Notes under the pieces: model-generated
What the model saw: the letters and a program-made list of their open reading frames with translations, nothing else
Databases searched by the model: none
Told to the model about the DNA's origin: nothing
Assembly: GCA_017397305.1 (NCBI GenBank)
Contig: JAFQJB010000013.1
Coordinates: forward strand, 1-49,852
Direction: 5' to 3'
Length of the DNA: 49,852 bases
Source: Clostridia bacterium
GTDB taxonomy: Bacteria; Bacillota; Clostridia; Christensenellales; Borkfalkiaceae
Translations under genes and position numbers: made by a program
Shown: one piece after another, positions 42,185-49,852 of the stretch
Layout: every line of letters begins with the position of its first letter
How positions within the stretch are numbered: position 1 is the first letter of the stretch

Positions 42185-43471
42185 ATGAAGTACACTTTTG
42201 AGAAAGGCAAAAAGAGTACGGTGAAAGTAACAATGAAACTCACCGCAGAAGAATGGGGCGCAGCAATCAACGGCGCTTATGAAAAGACCAAGGGTAGATA
42301 CTCTGTTCCTGGATTTAGAAAGGGCAAAGCACCCAAAAAGGTTTTGGAATCAGCATACGGCGCTGGTATCTTCTATGAAGAAGCAATCAACCAAGCATTC
42401 CCCAAATACTATGGCGAAGTTTTGGATAAGGAGCCTACCATTAAGGCAGTTGCCGCTCCTGAAATCGACGTTAAGAACATCAGTGAAAAAGGAATTACCC
42501 TTATCGCTATCGTTCCCGTTAGACCTGACGTAACTCTTGGCGAATATAAAGGTATAAACTACAAAAAACCTGTGTATAATGTAAAGGACGAAGACGTTGA
42601 AGAAGAACTTAAACGTTTGCAAGAACGTAACTCTCGTATGGTAGAAGTTACCGATAGAGAAGTTAAAGACGGCGATACCGTTGTTATCGACTACTCTGGT
42701 AGTGTTGACGGTGTTAAGTTTGAAGGTGGTACGGCTGAAAAGCAACCTCTCACCATCGGTAGCAACACCTTTATCCCCGGCTTTGAAGAACAAGTTGTTG
42801 GTATGAAACTCGGTGAAGAAAGAGATATCAACGTTAAGTTCCCCGAAGAATACCACGCTGAAAACCTTAAGGGCAAAGATGCGGTATTTGCTATCAAACT
42901 CCACGAAATCAAGGTTAAAGAACTTCCCGAAATCAACGACGAGTTCATTAAGGACGCAGTTGGTGCTGAAAGCGTTGAAGCATATAAGAGCGAAACCAAG
43001 GCAAGACTTGAAAAGCAAAACAGCGACAGAGCAGAACGCGAACTTGAAGACGAAATCATTAAAAAGATTACCGAAGGCACCGACGTGGAAATTCCCGATG
43101 CTCTCATCGAAAACCAAATTGACCGCATGGTTCAAGAAATGGAATACAGAATGTCTTATCAAGGTCTCCGTTTAGAAGACTACCTCAAATACGTAGGCAA
43201 GAGTATAGAAGACTTTAGAAAGGACTATGAAAGTCAAGCAACCGAACTCGTTAAATCTCAACTCGTAATCGAAGAGATTATCGAAAGGGAAGAAATCGTT
43301 GCAACCGACGAAGACGTTGAAGCACGCGTAAACGAAATGGCTGAAGCCCAAGGCAAAAAGGCACCCGACGTTAAGAAGAATATGAACGCACGTCAACTTG
43401 ACTACATCAAGAACGAAATCGTTATCAAGAAATTCTTCGACTACTTAAAGAGTGCAAACACCATCGAATAA
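42185..43471 (+). CDS. tig: Trigger factor
   Basis: The 428-aa ribosome-bound chaperone with peptidyl-prolyl isomerase activity that meets nascent chains at the tunnel exit. The N-terminal ribosome-binding signature is VPGFRKGKAPKKVLE (about residues 40-54). The FKBP-type isomerase domain is at about 150-235 (DGDTVVIDYSGSVDG ... FPEEYHAENLKGKDAVF). The C-terminal helical arms run to the end. Length is standard. tig-clpP-clpX is the usual order. Confidence 0.96.
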   Translation: MKYTFEKGKKSTVKVTMKLTAEEWGAAINGAYEKTKGRYSVPGFRKGKAPKKVLESAYGAGIFYEEAINQAFPKYYGEVLDKEPTIKAVAAPEIDVKNISEKGITLIAIVPVRPDVTLGEYKGINYKKPVYNVKDEDVEEELKRLQERNSRMVEVTDREVKDGDTVVIDYSGSVDGVKFEGGTAEKQPLTIGSNTFIPGFEEQVVGMKLGEERDINVKFPEEYHAENLKGKDAVFAIKLHEIKVKELPEINDEFIKDAVGAESVEAYKSETKARLEKQNSDRAERELEDEIIKKITEGTDVEIPDALIENQIDRMVQEMEYRMSYQGLRLEDYLKYVGKSIEDFRKDYESQATELVKSQLVIEEIIEREEIVATDEDVEARVNEMAEAQGKKAPDVKKNMNARQLDYIKNEIVIKKFFDYLKSANTIE

Positions 43472-43490
43472 TTTAATTTATAAAAAACAA

Positions 43491-43520
43491 GGCTCTGCGG
43501 GTGATTAATCTAGCAGAGCC
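43491..43520 (+). other. Stem-loop between tig and clpP without a T run
   Basis: GGCTCTGC (43491-43498) and GCAGAGCC (43513-43520) pair perfectly around a 14-base loop. On the + strand AAATAAAACC follows, so it is not a classical terminator here. It may stabilise or allow processing of the tig-clpP message. Confidence 0.6.
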
Positions 43521-43547
43521 AAATAAAACCAAAAATAGAGGTTATGT

Positions 43548-44141
43548 ATGATTAAGAACACGGTAGTTCCTTACGTTGTTGAACAAACTGGTAAGGGCGA
43601 AAGAAGTTACGATATATATTCAAGACTTTTAGAGGATAGAATAATTTTCTTGACGGGTGAAATTACCGATGCTGTTGCCGACGCAGTAGTTGCTCAGCTT
43701 ATATACTTAGAAGGTAAAGACCCAAATAAAGATATTTGCCTTTATATCAACAGCCCGGGCGGAAGCGTAACCGCAGGTCTTGCCATATACGACACGATGA
43801 ATTATATCAAGTGCGACGTAAGCACCATTTGTATCGGGCTTGCGGCAAGCATGGGTGCATTCTTGCTATCTAGCGGTGCAATCGGCAAAAGATATGCGCT
43901 CCCCAATAGTGAAATTATGATTCACCAACCTCTCGGCGGTGCTCAAGGTCAGGCAAGCGACATTAAGATTCAAGCCGACCACATCATCAAAACTAAGTAC
44001 CGCTTAAACAAAATTCTTGCTAAAAACAGCGGAAAACCGTTTGAGGAAGTAGAGAAAGACACCGACAGAGATAATTATTTGTCGGCGGAAGATGCTAAAG
44101 AATATGGACTAATCGACGAAATTTTCTTTAAACGTCCGTAG
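43548..44141 (+). CDS. clpP: ATP-dependent Clp protease proteolytic subunit
   Basis: The 197-aa serine peptidase that forms the two-ring degradation chamber used with ClpX. The catalytic Ser is in [14 protein letters not shown], His in [12 protein letters not shown] and Asp in DTDRDNYL. The first residues ([22 protein letters not shown]) match the mature ClpP N-terminus. It is 14 bases from clpX, so the two are co-transcribed. It would degrade tmRNA- and alanine-tagged proteins. Confidence 0.97.
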   Translation: MIKNTVVPYVVEQTGKGERSYDIYSRLLEDRIIFLTGEITDAVADAVVAQLIYLEGKDPNKDICLYINSPGGSVTAGLAIYDTMNYIKCDVSTICIGLAASMGAFLLSSGAIGKRYALPNSEIMIHQPLGGAQGQASDIKIQADHIIKTKYRLNKILAKNSGKPFEEVEKDTDRDNYLSAEDAKEYGLIDEIFFKRP

Positions 44142-44154
44142 ATAACGGAGATTT

Positions 44155-45384
44155 ATGAAAGACAACAACGAACAATTAATGTGTTCTTTTTGCGGTAAGC
44201 CGAAAGAACTTGTGGAAAGGCTTATTGCCGGCCCCGGCGGGATATTTATTTGCAACGAGTGTATTGATTCTTGTGCGGAAATATTAAAAGAGAGCAATAA
44301 GGCAGAACAAACTGCACCTATCAAACTCTTAAAGCCCGTGGAAATAAAAGAAAAGCTTGACGAATATATTATCGGTCAAGACGAGGCGAAAAAGGTTTTG
44401 TCAGTTGCCGTTTATAACCATTATAAAAGGATAAACGCATCTACCGACAAAAACGCGGAAGTAGAAATTGATAAGAGCAATATTCTTCTTTTAGGTCCAA
44501 CTGGTAGTGGAAAGACTTTGCTTGCAAGAACACTTGCAAAAATCTTAGACGTACCCTTTGCGGTTGCCGATGCGACCACGCTCACAGAAGCGGGATACGT
44601 TGGTGAAGACGTTGAAAATATTCTCCTAAAGCTTATCCAAAATGCAGACTTTGATATTGAAAAGGCGCAAAAGGGTATAGTGTATATCGACGAAATCGAC
44701 AAGATTGCAAGAAAGAGCGAAAACGTTTCGATAACTCGTGACGTTTCGGGTGAAGGCGTCCAACAAGCACTTTTGAAAATTATTGAAAGCACGGTGGCTT
44801 CAGTTCCTCCTCAAGGCGGAAGAAAACACCCGCAACAAGAATGTTTGAGAATTGACACGACCAATATATTGTTTATTTGTGGCGGTGCATTCGTAGGGCT
44901 TGACGATATCGTTTCTAAGAGAAAGGAAAACGCATCTTTGGGCTTTGGCGGTAACGTTCAAAAATCAAAGGAAAAGACGGCGGAATTTATTCGCGACGTT
45001 CAGCCTCAAGATTTGATAAAATACGGCTTAATTCCAGAGTTTGTGGGAAGAATTCCTATCACGGTTGGGCTCCATGCGCTCGACGAAAAGGCACTCGTAA
45101 ACATTTTGACCGAGCCCAAGAACGCATTGGTAAAACAATATAAACGTTTAATCGGCTTAGACAACGTTGAGCTTGAAATTACCGACGAGGCGGTAAGTGC
45201 GGTTGCAAAGCGTGCGATTGAACTTAAAACAGGGGCGAGAGGACTTCGTACAATTTTAGAAAATCTTATGATAGATACTATGTACGACTTGCCGTCCGAT
45301 AAAGACGCGGTTAAGGTAATAGTTGACGAAAACGTTGTCAACGGAATATCAAAACCGACGGTTATTAAGTCTCAAATCGCTTAA
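44155..45384 (+). CDS. clpX: ATP-dependent Clp protease ATP-binding subunit ClpX
   Basis: A 409-aa AAA+ unfoldase. The N-terminal zinc-binding domain has four cysteines (CSFCGKP and ICNECIDSC). The Walker A is [13 protein letters not shown], Walker [10 protein letters not shown], and the pore loop is in the region of [10 protein letters not shown]. Sensor 2 lies in GARGLR. The RKH-type loop is [22 protein letters not shown], which follows the family. A terminator ends the tig-clpP-clpX operon. Confidence 0.97.
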   Translation: MKDNNEQLMCSFCGKPKELVERLIAGPGGIFICNECIDSCAEILKESNKAEQTAPIKLLKPVEIKEKLDEYIIGQDEAKKVLSVAVYNHYKRINASTDKNAEVEIDKSNILLLGPTGSGKTLLARTLAKILDVPFAVADATTLTEAGYVGEDVENILLKLIQNADFDIEKAQKGIVYIDEIDKIARKSENVSITRDVSGEGVQQALLKIIESTVASVPPQGGRKHPQQECLRIDTTNILFICGGAFVGLDDIVSKRKENASLGFGGNVQKSKEKTAEFIRDVQPQDLIKYGLIPEFVGRIPITVGLHALDEKALVNILTEPKNALVKQYKRLIGLDNVELEITDEAVSAVAKRAIELKTGARGLRTILENLMIDTMYDLPSDKDAVKVIVDENVVNGISKPTVIKSQIA

Positions 45385-45399
45385 AATAAAAATTAAAAT

Positions 45400-45434
45400 G
45401 CGGGAAATTGCTAGCGATTTCCCGCTGATTTTTA
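45400..45434 (+). terminator. Intrinsic terminator after clpX
   Basis: GCGGGAAAT (45400-45408) / ATTTCCCGC (45417-45425), loop TGCTAGCG, then TGATTTTTAA. Confidence 0.8.
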
Positions 45435-45480
45435 ATCTTAAAAATTTTTGAAAAAAAATTAAAAAACCCATAAAAAACGT

Positions 45481-45509
45481 TTGACAACCTATTGTATATT
45501 AGTTATAAT
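45481..45509 (+). promoter_or_regulatory. Consensus promoter of the S10 ribosomal operon
   Basis: TTGACA (45481-45486), 17 bases, TATAAT (45504-45509). Transcription should begin near 45516, giving a leader of about 240 bases before rpsJ. Confidence 0.9.
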
Positions 45510-45514
45510 GTATA

Positions 45515-45681
45515 GGCTGTGTAAACTGGGATGATACGGGAAGTTACTTAATTCGTGCCAAACGAAAGATAATTTCCGTTGACAAGTGTGGGGGCTAGAC
45601 CCCTGCGACTAACTTCAAATCGAATTAGTGAGTCATTCGCAGCGACTTAAAAAATTGTAAGTATCGGCGAATGATTTTTTT
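45515..45681 (+). promoter_or_regulatory. Structured leader of the S10 operon (putative attenuator)
   Basis: The leader can form several hairpins. One spans 45536-45579, with an inner TTCGT/ACGAA stem. A GGGG/CCCC hairpin lies at about 45590-45603. A CTAA/TTAG hairpin within GACT...AGTC covers about 45607-45634. A final terminator hairpin follows. AATTCG at 45550-45555 can instead pair with CGAATT at 45621-45626, which would compete with the local folds. This is the layout of a ribosomal-protein autoregulatory leader; in E. coli the S10 operon is controlled by L4. I do not recognise it as a known RNA class. Confidence 0.6.
45633..45681 (+). terminator. Leader terminator upstream of rpsJ
   Basis: TCATTCGC (45633-45640) pairs with GCGAATGA (45667-45674). 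The inner stem CGA-CTTA / TAAG-TA-TCG continues it with a 2-base bulge, and seven T follow (45675-45681). It stands between the promoter and the first gene of an essential operon, so it must be conditional or partial. Confidence 0.85.
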
Positions 45682-45756
45682 ATTAAGCAAAATTGACACA
45701 CACGGCAAAGTTTACAGCACACACAGTAAAGTTAGGTAAAAAAGGAGAAAAAACAA

Positions 45757-46056
45757 ATGGCAAGTCAAAAAATCAGAATCAAACTTATGTCTTATGACAC
45801 AGAAATGCTCGACCAAGCGGCAGCAAGAATCGTTGAAACGATGAAAAAGTCTGGTGCAAAAATCAGTGGACCTATTCCGCTACCCACCGAAAAAGAAATC
45901 GTAACTATTCTTCGTTCACCGCATAAATATAAGGATTCGAGAGAACAGTTCGAAATTAGAACGCACAAAAGACTTATCGATATCTATTCACCCAACGTTA
46001 AGCTTCTTGACAGCATTCATTTGCCCGCTGGTGTAGATATCAAAATCAAATTGTAA
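45757..46056 (+). CDS. rpsJ: 30S ribosomal protein S10
   Basis: A 99-aa protein of the 30S head that also takes part in antitermination as NusE. It begins [20 protein letters not shown] and has the signature segment [19 protein letters not shown] and [11 protein letters not shown]. It is first in the S10 operon, with a strong AAGGAGA ribosome site. The preceding 372 bases hold only the clpX terminator, promoter and leader listed above. Confidence 0.97.
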   Translation: MASQKIRIKLMSYDTEMLDQAAARIVETMKKSGAKISGPIPLPTEKEIVTILRSPHKYKDSREQFEIRTHKRLIDIYSPNVKLLDSIHLPAGVDIKIKL

Positions 46057-46098
46057 TCAATAAACATTATATATAATATACGGAGGTGAACTTTATCT

Positions 46099-46731
46099 AT
46101 GAATAAAGCAATCATTGGAAGAAAGTTGGGTATGACGCAACTTTTCTCAGCAGACGGCAAAGTTATTCCCGTAACGGTTATCGAGGCAGGTCCTTGTCCC
46201 GTTGTTCAGGTTAAAACTTTGGAAAGAGACGGATATTCCGCAGTTAAACTCGGTTTTTCCGAAACGGACGAAAAGCACTTGAATAAACCCCAAGCAGGTT
46301 TGTTCAAAAAAGCTGGTGTTCCTTGCCAAAAAGTTTTGAAGGAATTCAAACTTGAAGGCGCAGACCAAATGACCGTTGGTTCGGTTGTAACTTGCGACGT
46401 ATTTAGCGCAGGCGACAAAATCGACGTATCAGGCGTATCAAAAGGTCACGGATTTACCGGCGTAATCAAGAGATGGAATCATCACAGATTGAAAGAAACT
46501 CACGGTGTTGGCCCTGTACACAGAGAAGTAGGTTCTATGGGTGCTATCAGTAATCCGTCAAGAGTATTCAAAGGCAAAAAGATGTCAGGTCAATGGGGTG
46601 TTGAAAACGTAACCATTTTGAACCTCGAAGTTGTAAAAGTCGATAAAGAAAGGAACGCAATCCTCGTTAAAGGTGCAGTTCCCGGTCCCGTAAAAGGAAT
46701 CGTAACTTTAAGAAACAGCGTTAAAGCGTAA
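46099..46731 (+). CDS. rplC: 50S ribosomal protein L3
   Basis: A 210-aa large-subunit protein near the peptidyl transferase centre. It starts AIIGRKLGMTQLF and has VSGVSKGHGFTGVIKRWNH and GSMGAISNPSRVFKGKKMSGQWG, with the conserved loop reaching the active site. The ribosome site GGAGGTGA is 11 bases upstream, at a slightly long spacing. Confidence 0.97.
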   Translation: MNKAIIGRKLGMTQLFSADGKVIPVTVIEAGPCPVVQVKTLERDGYSAVKLGFSETDEKHLNKPQAGLFKKAGVPCQKVLKEFKLEGADQMTVGSVVTCDVFSAGDKIDVSGVSKGHGFTGVIKRWNHHRLKETHGVGPVHREVGSMGAISNPSRVFKGKKMSGQWGVENVTILNLEVVKVDKERNAILVKGAVPGPVKGIVTLRNSVKA

Positions 46732-46742
46732 GGAGAAAGACA

Positions 46743-47369
46743 ATGGCTAGCGTAAAATTATATAACATGAATGCTAAGGAAGTTGGCACACTCGAATTAT
46801 CCGACGCATTGTTTAACGTTGAATATAAGGAATCAGTTATCCACCAAGCAGTGGTAACCAGACTTGCAAACGAAAGACAAGGTACAAAGAGCACTCTTAC
46901 CCGTAGCGAAGTTCGTGGCGGTGGTGCAAAGCCTTGGAGACAAAAAGGAACTGGTAGAGCAAGACAAGGCTCAATCCGCAGCCCGCAATGGGTTAAGGGT
47001 GGCGTTGTGTTCGCTCCTAAGTCAAGAGACTTCTCTAAGAAGATGAATGCAAAGGCAAAAGAAGTTGCACTCTTCTCAGCACTTTCACAAAAGATTAGAG
47101 ACGACGAAGTAATCTTCGTTGACGCAATCGCAGTTAAGGAAGCAAAGACCAAGGAAATGGCAGCATTCCTCAAAGCGTTCAATTTGGAAAAGAGCGTATT
47201 GCTCGTTATGGACAACAATGACGAAGCAGTATTGAGAGCAAGTGCAAACCTTGCAAAGATTTCAACTCTTCCTGTTGAACAAATCAACACCTATGACGTT
47301 GTTAAGAATGCAAAAATCGTTATTTCCAAGAAGGCAGTAGAACAAATCGAGGAGGTCTATGGAGAATAA
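46743..47369 (+). CDS. rplD: 50S ribosomal protein L4
   Basis: A 208-aa protein whose long loop (about residues 45-95, with RSEVRGGGAKPWRQKGTGRARQG) lines the peptide exit tunnel. In E. coli it is also the repressor and attenuator of its own operon. That makes it the first candidate to act on the leader at 45515-45681. Its stop overlaps the rplW start (TAATG). Confidence 0.97.
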   Translation: MASVKLYNMNAKEVGTLELSDALFNVEYKESVIHQAVVTRLANERQGTKSTLTRSEVRGGGAKPWRQKGTGRARQGSIRSPQWVKGGVVFAPKSRDFSKKMNAKAKEVALFSALSQKIRDDEVIFVDAIAVKEAKTKEMAAFLKAFNLEKSVLLVMDNNDEAVLRASANLAKISTLPVEQINTYDVVKNAKIVISKKAVEQIEEVYGE

Positions 47370-47659
47370 TGTCAGCACATAACATCATCATTAAACCGCT
47401 TCTTTCAGAAAAGAGCTATGCGGGTATACAAGATAAGAAATACAGTTTTATCGTAGCAAAAGATGCTAATAAAACTCAAATCAAACTTGCGATTGAAGAA
47501 ATTTTCGGCGTAAGCGTTGAAAAAGTTAATACTGCAATCGTTGGCGGTAAGTTGAAAAGACAAGGCAGAAATGAAGGATACACTCCCGATTACAAGAAAG
47601 CTATCGTTCAACTTAAGAAAGACAGTAAGTCGATTGAATTCTTCGATTCATTGTCCTAA
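47369..47659 (+). CDS. rplW: 50S ribosomal protein L23
   Basis: A 96-aa protein at the tunnel exit, where trigger factor and SRP dock. It has IIIKPLLSEKSYAGIQDKKY at the start, then AIEEIFGVSVEKVNTAIV and KRQGRNEGYTPDYKKAIVQL. Translationally coupled to rplD by a one-base overlap. Confidence 0.96.
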   Translation: MSAHNIIIKPLLSEKSYAGIQDKKYSFIVAKDANKTQIKLAIEEIFGVSVEKVNTAIVGGKLKRQGRNEGYTPDYKKAIVQLKKDSKSIEFFDSLS

Positions 47660-47678
47660 TTAGTGGGAGGAAATAAAA

Positions 47679-48506
47679 ATGGCTATTAAAAGATATAAAC
47701 CGACTTCGTCAGCACGTCGTTTCATGACTGTAAGCGCGTTTGACGAAATTACGGCAAAAAAACCCGAAAGATCTCTTTTAGAAGACCAAAGAAAGAGCGG
47801 TGGTAGAAACGCTCAGGGTAAAATTACTGTTCGTCACATCGGTGGCGGTAACAGAAGAAAGTATCGTATCATCGACTTCAAGAGAATGAAAGACGGTGTA
47901 CCTGCAACGGTTAAGAGTATCGAATACGATCCCAACCGTAGCGCAAACATCGCACTTCTCTACTATGCAGACGGCGCAAAGGCATATATCCTTGCTCCCG
48001 TAGGCTTGAAGGTTGGCGACAAGGTTATGAGCGGTGCAACGGCTGATATTAAGGCTGGTAACGCACTTATGCTTAAAGATATCCCCGTAGGTACTATGGT
48101 TCACAACATCGAAATGCAACCTGGTAAGGGCGGTCAAATTGCAAGATCAGCAGGTATGAGCGCACAAATCATGGCAAGAGATGAAAAATACGTTACCATC
48201 AAGATGCCTAGTGGTGAAATGAGATACATTCTCGCAACCTGCAAGGCAACTATCGGACAAGTTGGCAACGTTGAACACGAAATTATTAGAATTGGTAAGG
48301 CTGGTAAAACCAGATACATGGGTATCCGTCCTTCCGTACGTGGTGTAGTTATGAACCCGTGTGACCACCCCCACGGTGGTGGTGAAGGTAAGTCGCCTGT
48401 TGGTATGCCGGGGCCTGTTACTCCTTGGGGTAAACCTGCTCTTGGTTATAAGACCAGAAAGCATAAGAAGGCTTCCAATAAACTTATCATTACAAGGATA
48501 AATTAA
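47679..48506 (+). CDS. rplB: 50S ribosomal protein L2
   Basis: A 275-aa protein needed for subunit joining and peptidyl transfer. It has [34 protein letters not shown] and the C-terminal [17 protein letters not shown] with the conserved histidine. Ribosome site GGGAGG is good. Three of the four GATC sites that I found in the AT-rich part of the window lie in this gene (47770, 47928, 48145). Confidence 0.97.
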   Translation: MAIKRYKPTSSARRFMTVSAFDEITAKKPERSLLEDQRKSGGRNAQGKITVRHIGGGNRRKYRIIDFKRMKDGVPATVKSIEYDPNRSANIALLYYADGAKAYILAPVGLKVGDKVMSGATADIKAGNALMLKDIPVGTMVHNIEMQPGKGGQIARSAGMSAQIMARDEKYVTIKMPSGEMRYILATCKATIGQVGNVEHEIIRIGKAGKTRYMGIRPSVRGVVMNPCDHPHGGGEGKSPVGMPGPVTPWGKPALGYKTRKHKKASNKLIITRIN

Positions 48507-48517
48507 GGAGAGACGAC

Positions 48518-48799
48518 ATGAGTAGAAGCGTTAAAAAAGGTCCTTATGTAGAACCTAAACTCTTAAAGAGAATTGAAGAATTAAACGAAAAGAACGAAAA
48601 GAAAGTCTTGAAGACTTGGTCAAGGTCGTCCACGATATTCCCGCAAATGGTAGGTCATACGATTGCGGTATACGACGGCAGAAAACACGTACCCGTATAC
48701 GTTACCGAAGATATGGTAGGATGCAAACTCGGTGAGTTCTCTCCAACCAGAACCTTTAAGGGTCACGGTGGCACTGAAAAATCTACGGGTGGCAGATAA
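48518..48799 (+). CDS. rpsS: 30S ribosomal protein S19
   Basis: A 93-aa protein of the 30S head, contacting tRNA and S13. It begins [20 protein letters not shown] and has [20 protein letters not shown] and [14 protein letters not shown]. Ribosome site AAGGAGAG, 11 bases after rplB. Confidence 0.97.
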   Translation: MSRSVKKGPYVEPKLLKRIEELNEKNEKKVLKTWSRSSTIFPQMVGHTIAVYDGRKHVPVYVTEDMVGCKLGEFSPTRTFKGHGGTEKSTGGR

Positions 48800-48813
48800 T
48801 AGGAGGCGTAAAA

Positions 48814-49200
48814 ATGGCTAAAAATATGAGAGAAAAAACCGCTAGAATCGCGGAAAATAAAGACAGACGCCCCAGAGCAGTTGCTAAGCACGTAAGAATT
48901 TCCCCCTATAAAGTAAGAGTTGTGCTCGACATTATTAGAGGAAAGAGCTATACGCAAGCAGTTGCGATTTTGGAAAACACTCCGAAGTCGGCATCCGACC
49001 CCATCAAAAAGGTTTTGATGTCTGCTGCGGCTAACGCAGAAAACAACCTCGGTATGAGCAAGGACAACTTGTTTGTCGCTGCTTGCTATGCAGACCAAGG
49101 TCCTACGCTCAAAAGGGTTATGCCCAGAGCACAAGGTAGAGCGTTCAGAATTTTGAAGCGCACCAGCCACATTACTATCGTGCTGGACGCAAAGGCATAG
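48814..49200 (+). CDS. rplV: 50S ribosomal protein L22
   Basis: A 128-aa protein whose beta hairpin reaches into the exit tunnel. Motifs are [37 protein letters not shown] and the hairpin [16 protein letters not shown]. The N-terminus ([19 protein letters not shown]) is about 15 residues longer than in E. coli. Ribosome site TAGGAGG. Confidence 0.96.
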   Translation: MAKNMREKTARIAENKDRRPRAVAKHVRISPYKVRVVLDIIRGKSYTQAVAILENTPKSASDPIKKVLMSAAANAENNLGMSKDNLFVAACYADQGPTLKRVMPRAQGRAFRILKRTSHITIVLDAKA

Positions 49201-49210
49201 GAGGTACGGT

Positions 49211-49852
49211 ATGGGACAAAAAGTTAATCCGCACGGTTTAAGAGTCGGAATTATCAAAGATTGGGATTCTCATTGGTTTGTAGATAAGAAAGATTTTGCT
49301 GCAAACATTAAAGAAGACAATGAAATCCGTAACGTATTAAAGAAAAAATACTATCAAGCAGCAATCAGCAAGATTGCTATTGAAAAAGCTGCAACCAAAA
49401 TCACCATCACCATTTTCACTGCACGTCCCGGTGTACTCATCGGTAAGCAAGGTAGTGAAATTGAAATCATTAAGAAAACCGTAGCAAAAATTTGCGCAGG
49501 CAAACAAATTTCTATCAACATTTCAGAAGTTAAAAAGCCCGACGCAGACGCTCAACTCGTTGCTGAAGGTATCGCAAACCAAATCGAAAAGCGTGTATCT
49601 TTTAGAAGAGCAATGAAGCAAGCAATCGGTAGGTCAATGAGAAGTGGTATCAAGGGTGTTAAGGTAACCGTAGGTGGTAGACTTGACGGTGCGGAAATCG
49701 CACGTAGTGAAAGTTATCACGAAGGTTCAATTCCCCTTCAAACTTTGAGAGCAGACATCGAATACGGCTTTGCGGAAGCGCACACCACCTATGGTGTAAT
49801 CGGTATCAAATGCTGGATTTACAAAGGTGAAGTTATCGGCGCTCCCAAGAAG
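49211..49852 (+). CDS. rpsC: 30S ribosomal protein S3 (3' end outside window)
   Basis: The first 214 codons of S3, a 30S head protein at the mRNA entry site. It starts [19 protein letters not shown] after a strong TAGGAGG site. The KH domain has [17 protein letters not shown], and the C-terminal domain [20 protein letters not shown] and [12 protein letters not shown]. The frame is open to the last base; about 5 to 20 further residues are expected. Confidence 0.96.
   Translation, partial: MGQKVNPHGLRVGIIKDWDSHWFVDKKDFAANIKEDNEIRNVLKKKYYQAAISKIAIEKAATKITITIFTARPGVLIGKQGSEIEIIKKTVAKICAGKQISINISEVKKPDADAQLVAEGIANQIEKRVSFRRAMKQAIGRSMRSGIKGVKVTVGGRLDGAEIARSESYHEGSIPLQTLRADIEYGFAEAHTTYGVIGIKCWIYKGEVIGAPKK

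Noticed and set aside
42350..43162. 270-aa open frame on the minus strand inside tig, and many other long antisense frames (for example in the topoisomerase genes, gpmI, clpX and rplB)
   Set aside because: They lie opposite well-recognised genes, are Phe/Cys-rich or Ser-rich in the manner of shadow frames, and show no family resemblance or ribosome sites.
19191..45486. Shared (C/T)GTTTGACA around several -35 boxes (19191, 20991, 45478) as a regulon motif
   Set aside because: Three promoters of housekeeping genes with a strong -35 are not enough; it is probably just good vegetative promoter sequence.
1..49852. CRISPR arrays, tRNA genes, IS elements, prophage, toxin-antitoxin or defence islands
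   Set aside because: Looked for and not seen: no spaced direct-repeat arrays, no cloverleaf sequences, no transposase, integrase or phage structural motifs.

Overview
The window is almost entirely one stretch of an AT-rich, Gram-positive-type genome, most likely an uncultured gut member of the Clostridia. Evidence for this is spoIIE, spoVT and a SpoVB-like flippase, meso-diaminopimelate dehydrogenase, a long Bacillus/Clostridium-type SRP RNA, an IleRS of the type-2 class, and an S10 ribosomal operon following clpX. Naming an order (Christensenellales-like) would be a guess. The first ~1.48 kb is different: GC-rich, with different codon use, carrying a GntR/YtrA-type regulator and a phospholipase D-like enzyme. 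It meets the rest at about 1480-1490, where the phospholipase D gene loses its 5' end and an argS gene loses all but its last 33 codons. This looks like a chimeric assembly join (or, less likely, a real rearrangement).

Layout. 1-1480: GC-rich foreign piece, both genes on the minus strand. 1483-5849: argS tail, HAD phosphatase, BaiN-family flavoprotein, rho, and an orphan DNA methyltransferase. 5947-10409: type IIA topoisomerase B and A subunits. 10449-12740 (minus): spoIIE. 12944-19115: ddh, a secreted MBL-fold lipoprotein, spoVT behind a sigma-G-type promoter, SpoVB-like flippase, dus, a nitrilase-fold protein without its catalytic residues, trmL. 19302-20960: Na/Pi symporter. 21089-24756: glycolytic operon pgk-tpiA-gpmI. 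24856-29950: secG, rnr, smpB, then metY-metA. 29951-30183: a repeat-bearing spacer. 30184-30536: tmRNA. 30624-31865 (minus): mscS and SRP RNA with their promoters. 31980-36686: ileS, a methyltransferase and an RluA-family synthase. 36743-37273 (minus): MntP-like pump. 37478-39511: an unrecognised 677-aa surface protein. 39570-45384: RluA-family synthase, rqcH, tig, clpP, clpX. 45481-49852: a structured leader with an intrinsic terminator, then rpsJ-rplC-rplD-rplW-rplB-rpsS-rplV-rpsC (rpsC runs off the end).

The genes form coherent blocks. One covers translation quality control (smpB, tmRNA, rnr, rqcH, tig, clpXP). One covers sporulation and envelope (spoIIE, spoVT, flippase, ddh). One is the lower half of glycolysis. 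One is O-acetylhomoserine-dependent methionine synthesis (metA makes what metY uses).

Most notable for a second look: GATC is nearly absent from the ~48 kb AT-rich part (I found four sites by reading, three of them in rplB) while the 1.5-kb GC-rich piece has about fifteen. Others are an attenuator-like leader before rpsJ, a 57-bp hairpin-bearing repeat in two copies just before ssrA, and a nitrilase-fold protein that has lost its whole catalytic triad. No phage, IS element, CRISPR array or tRNA gene was seen.
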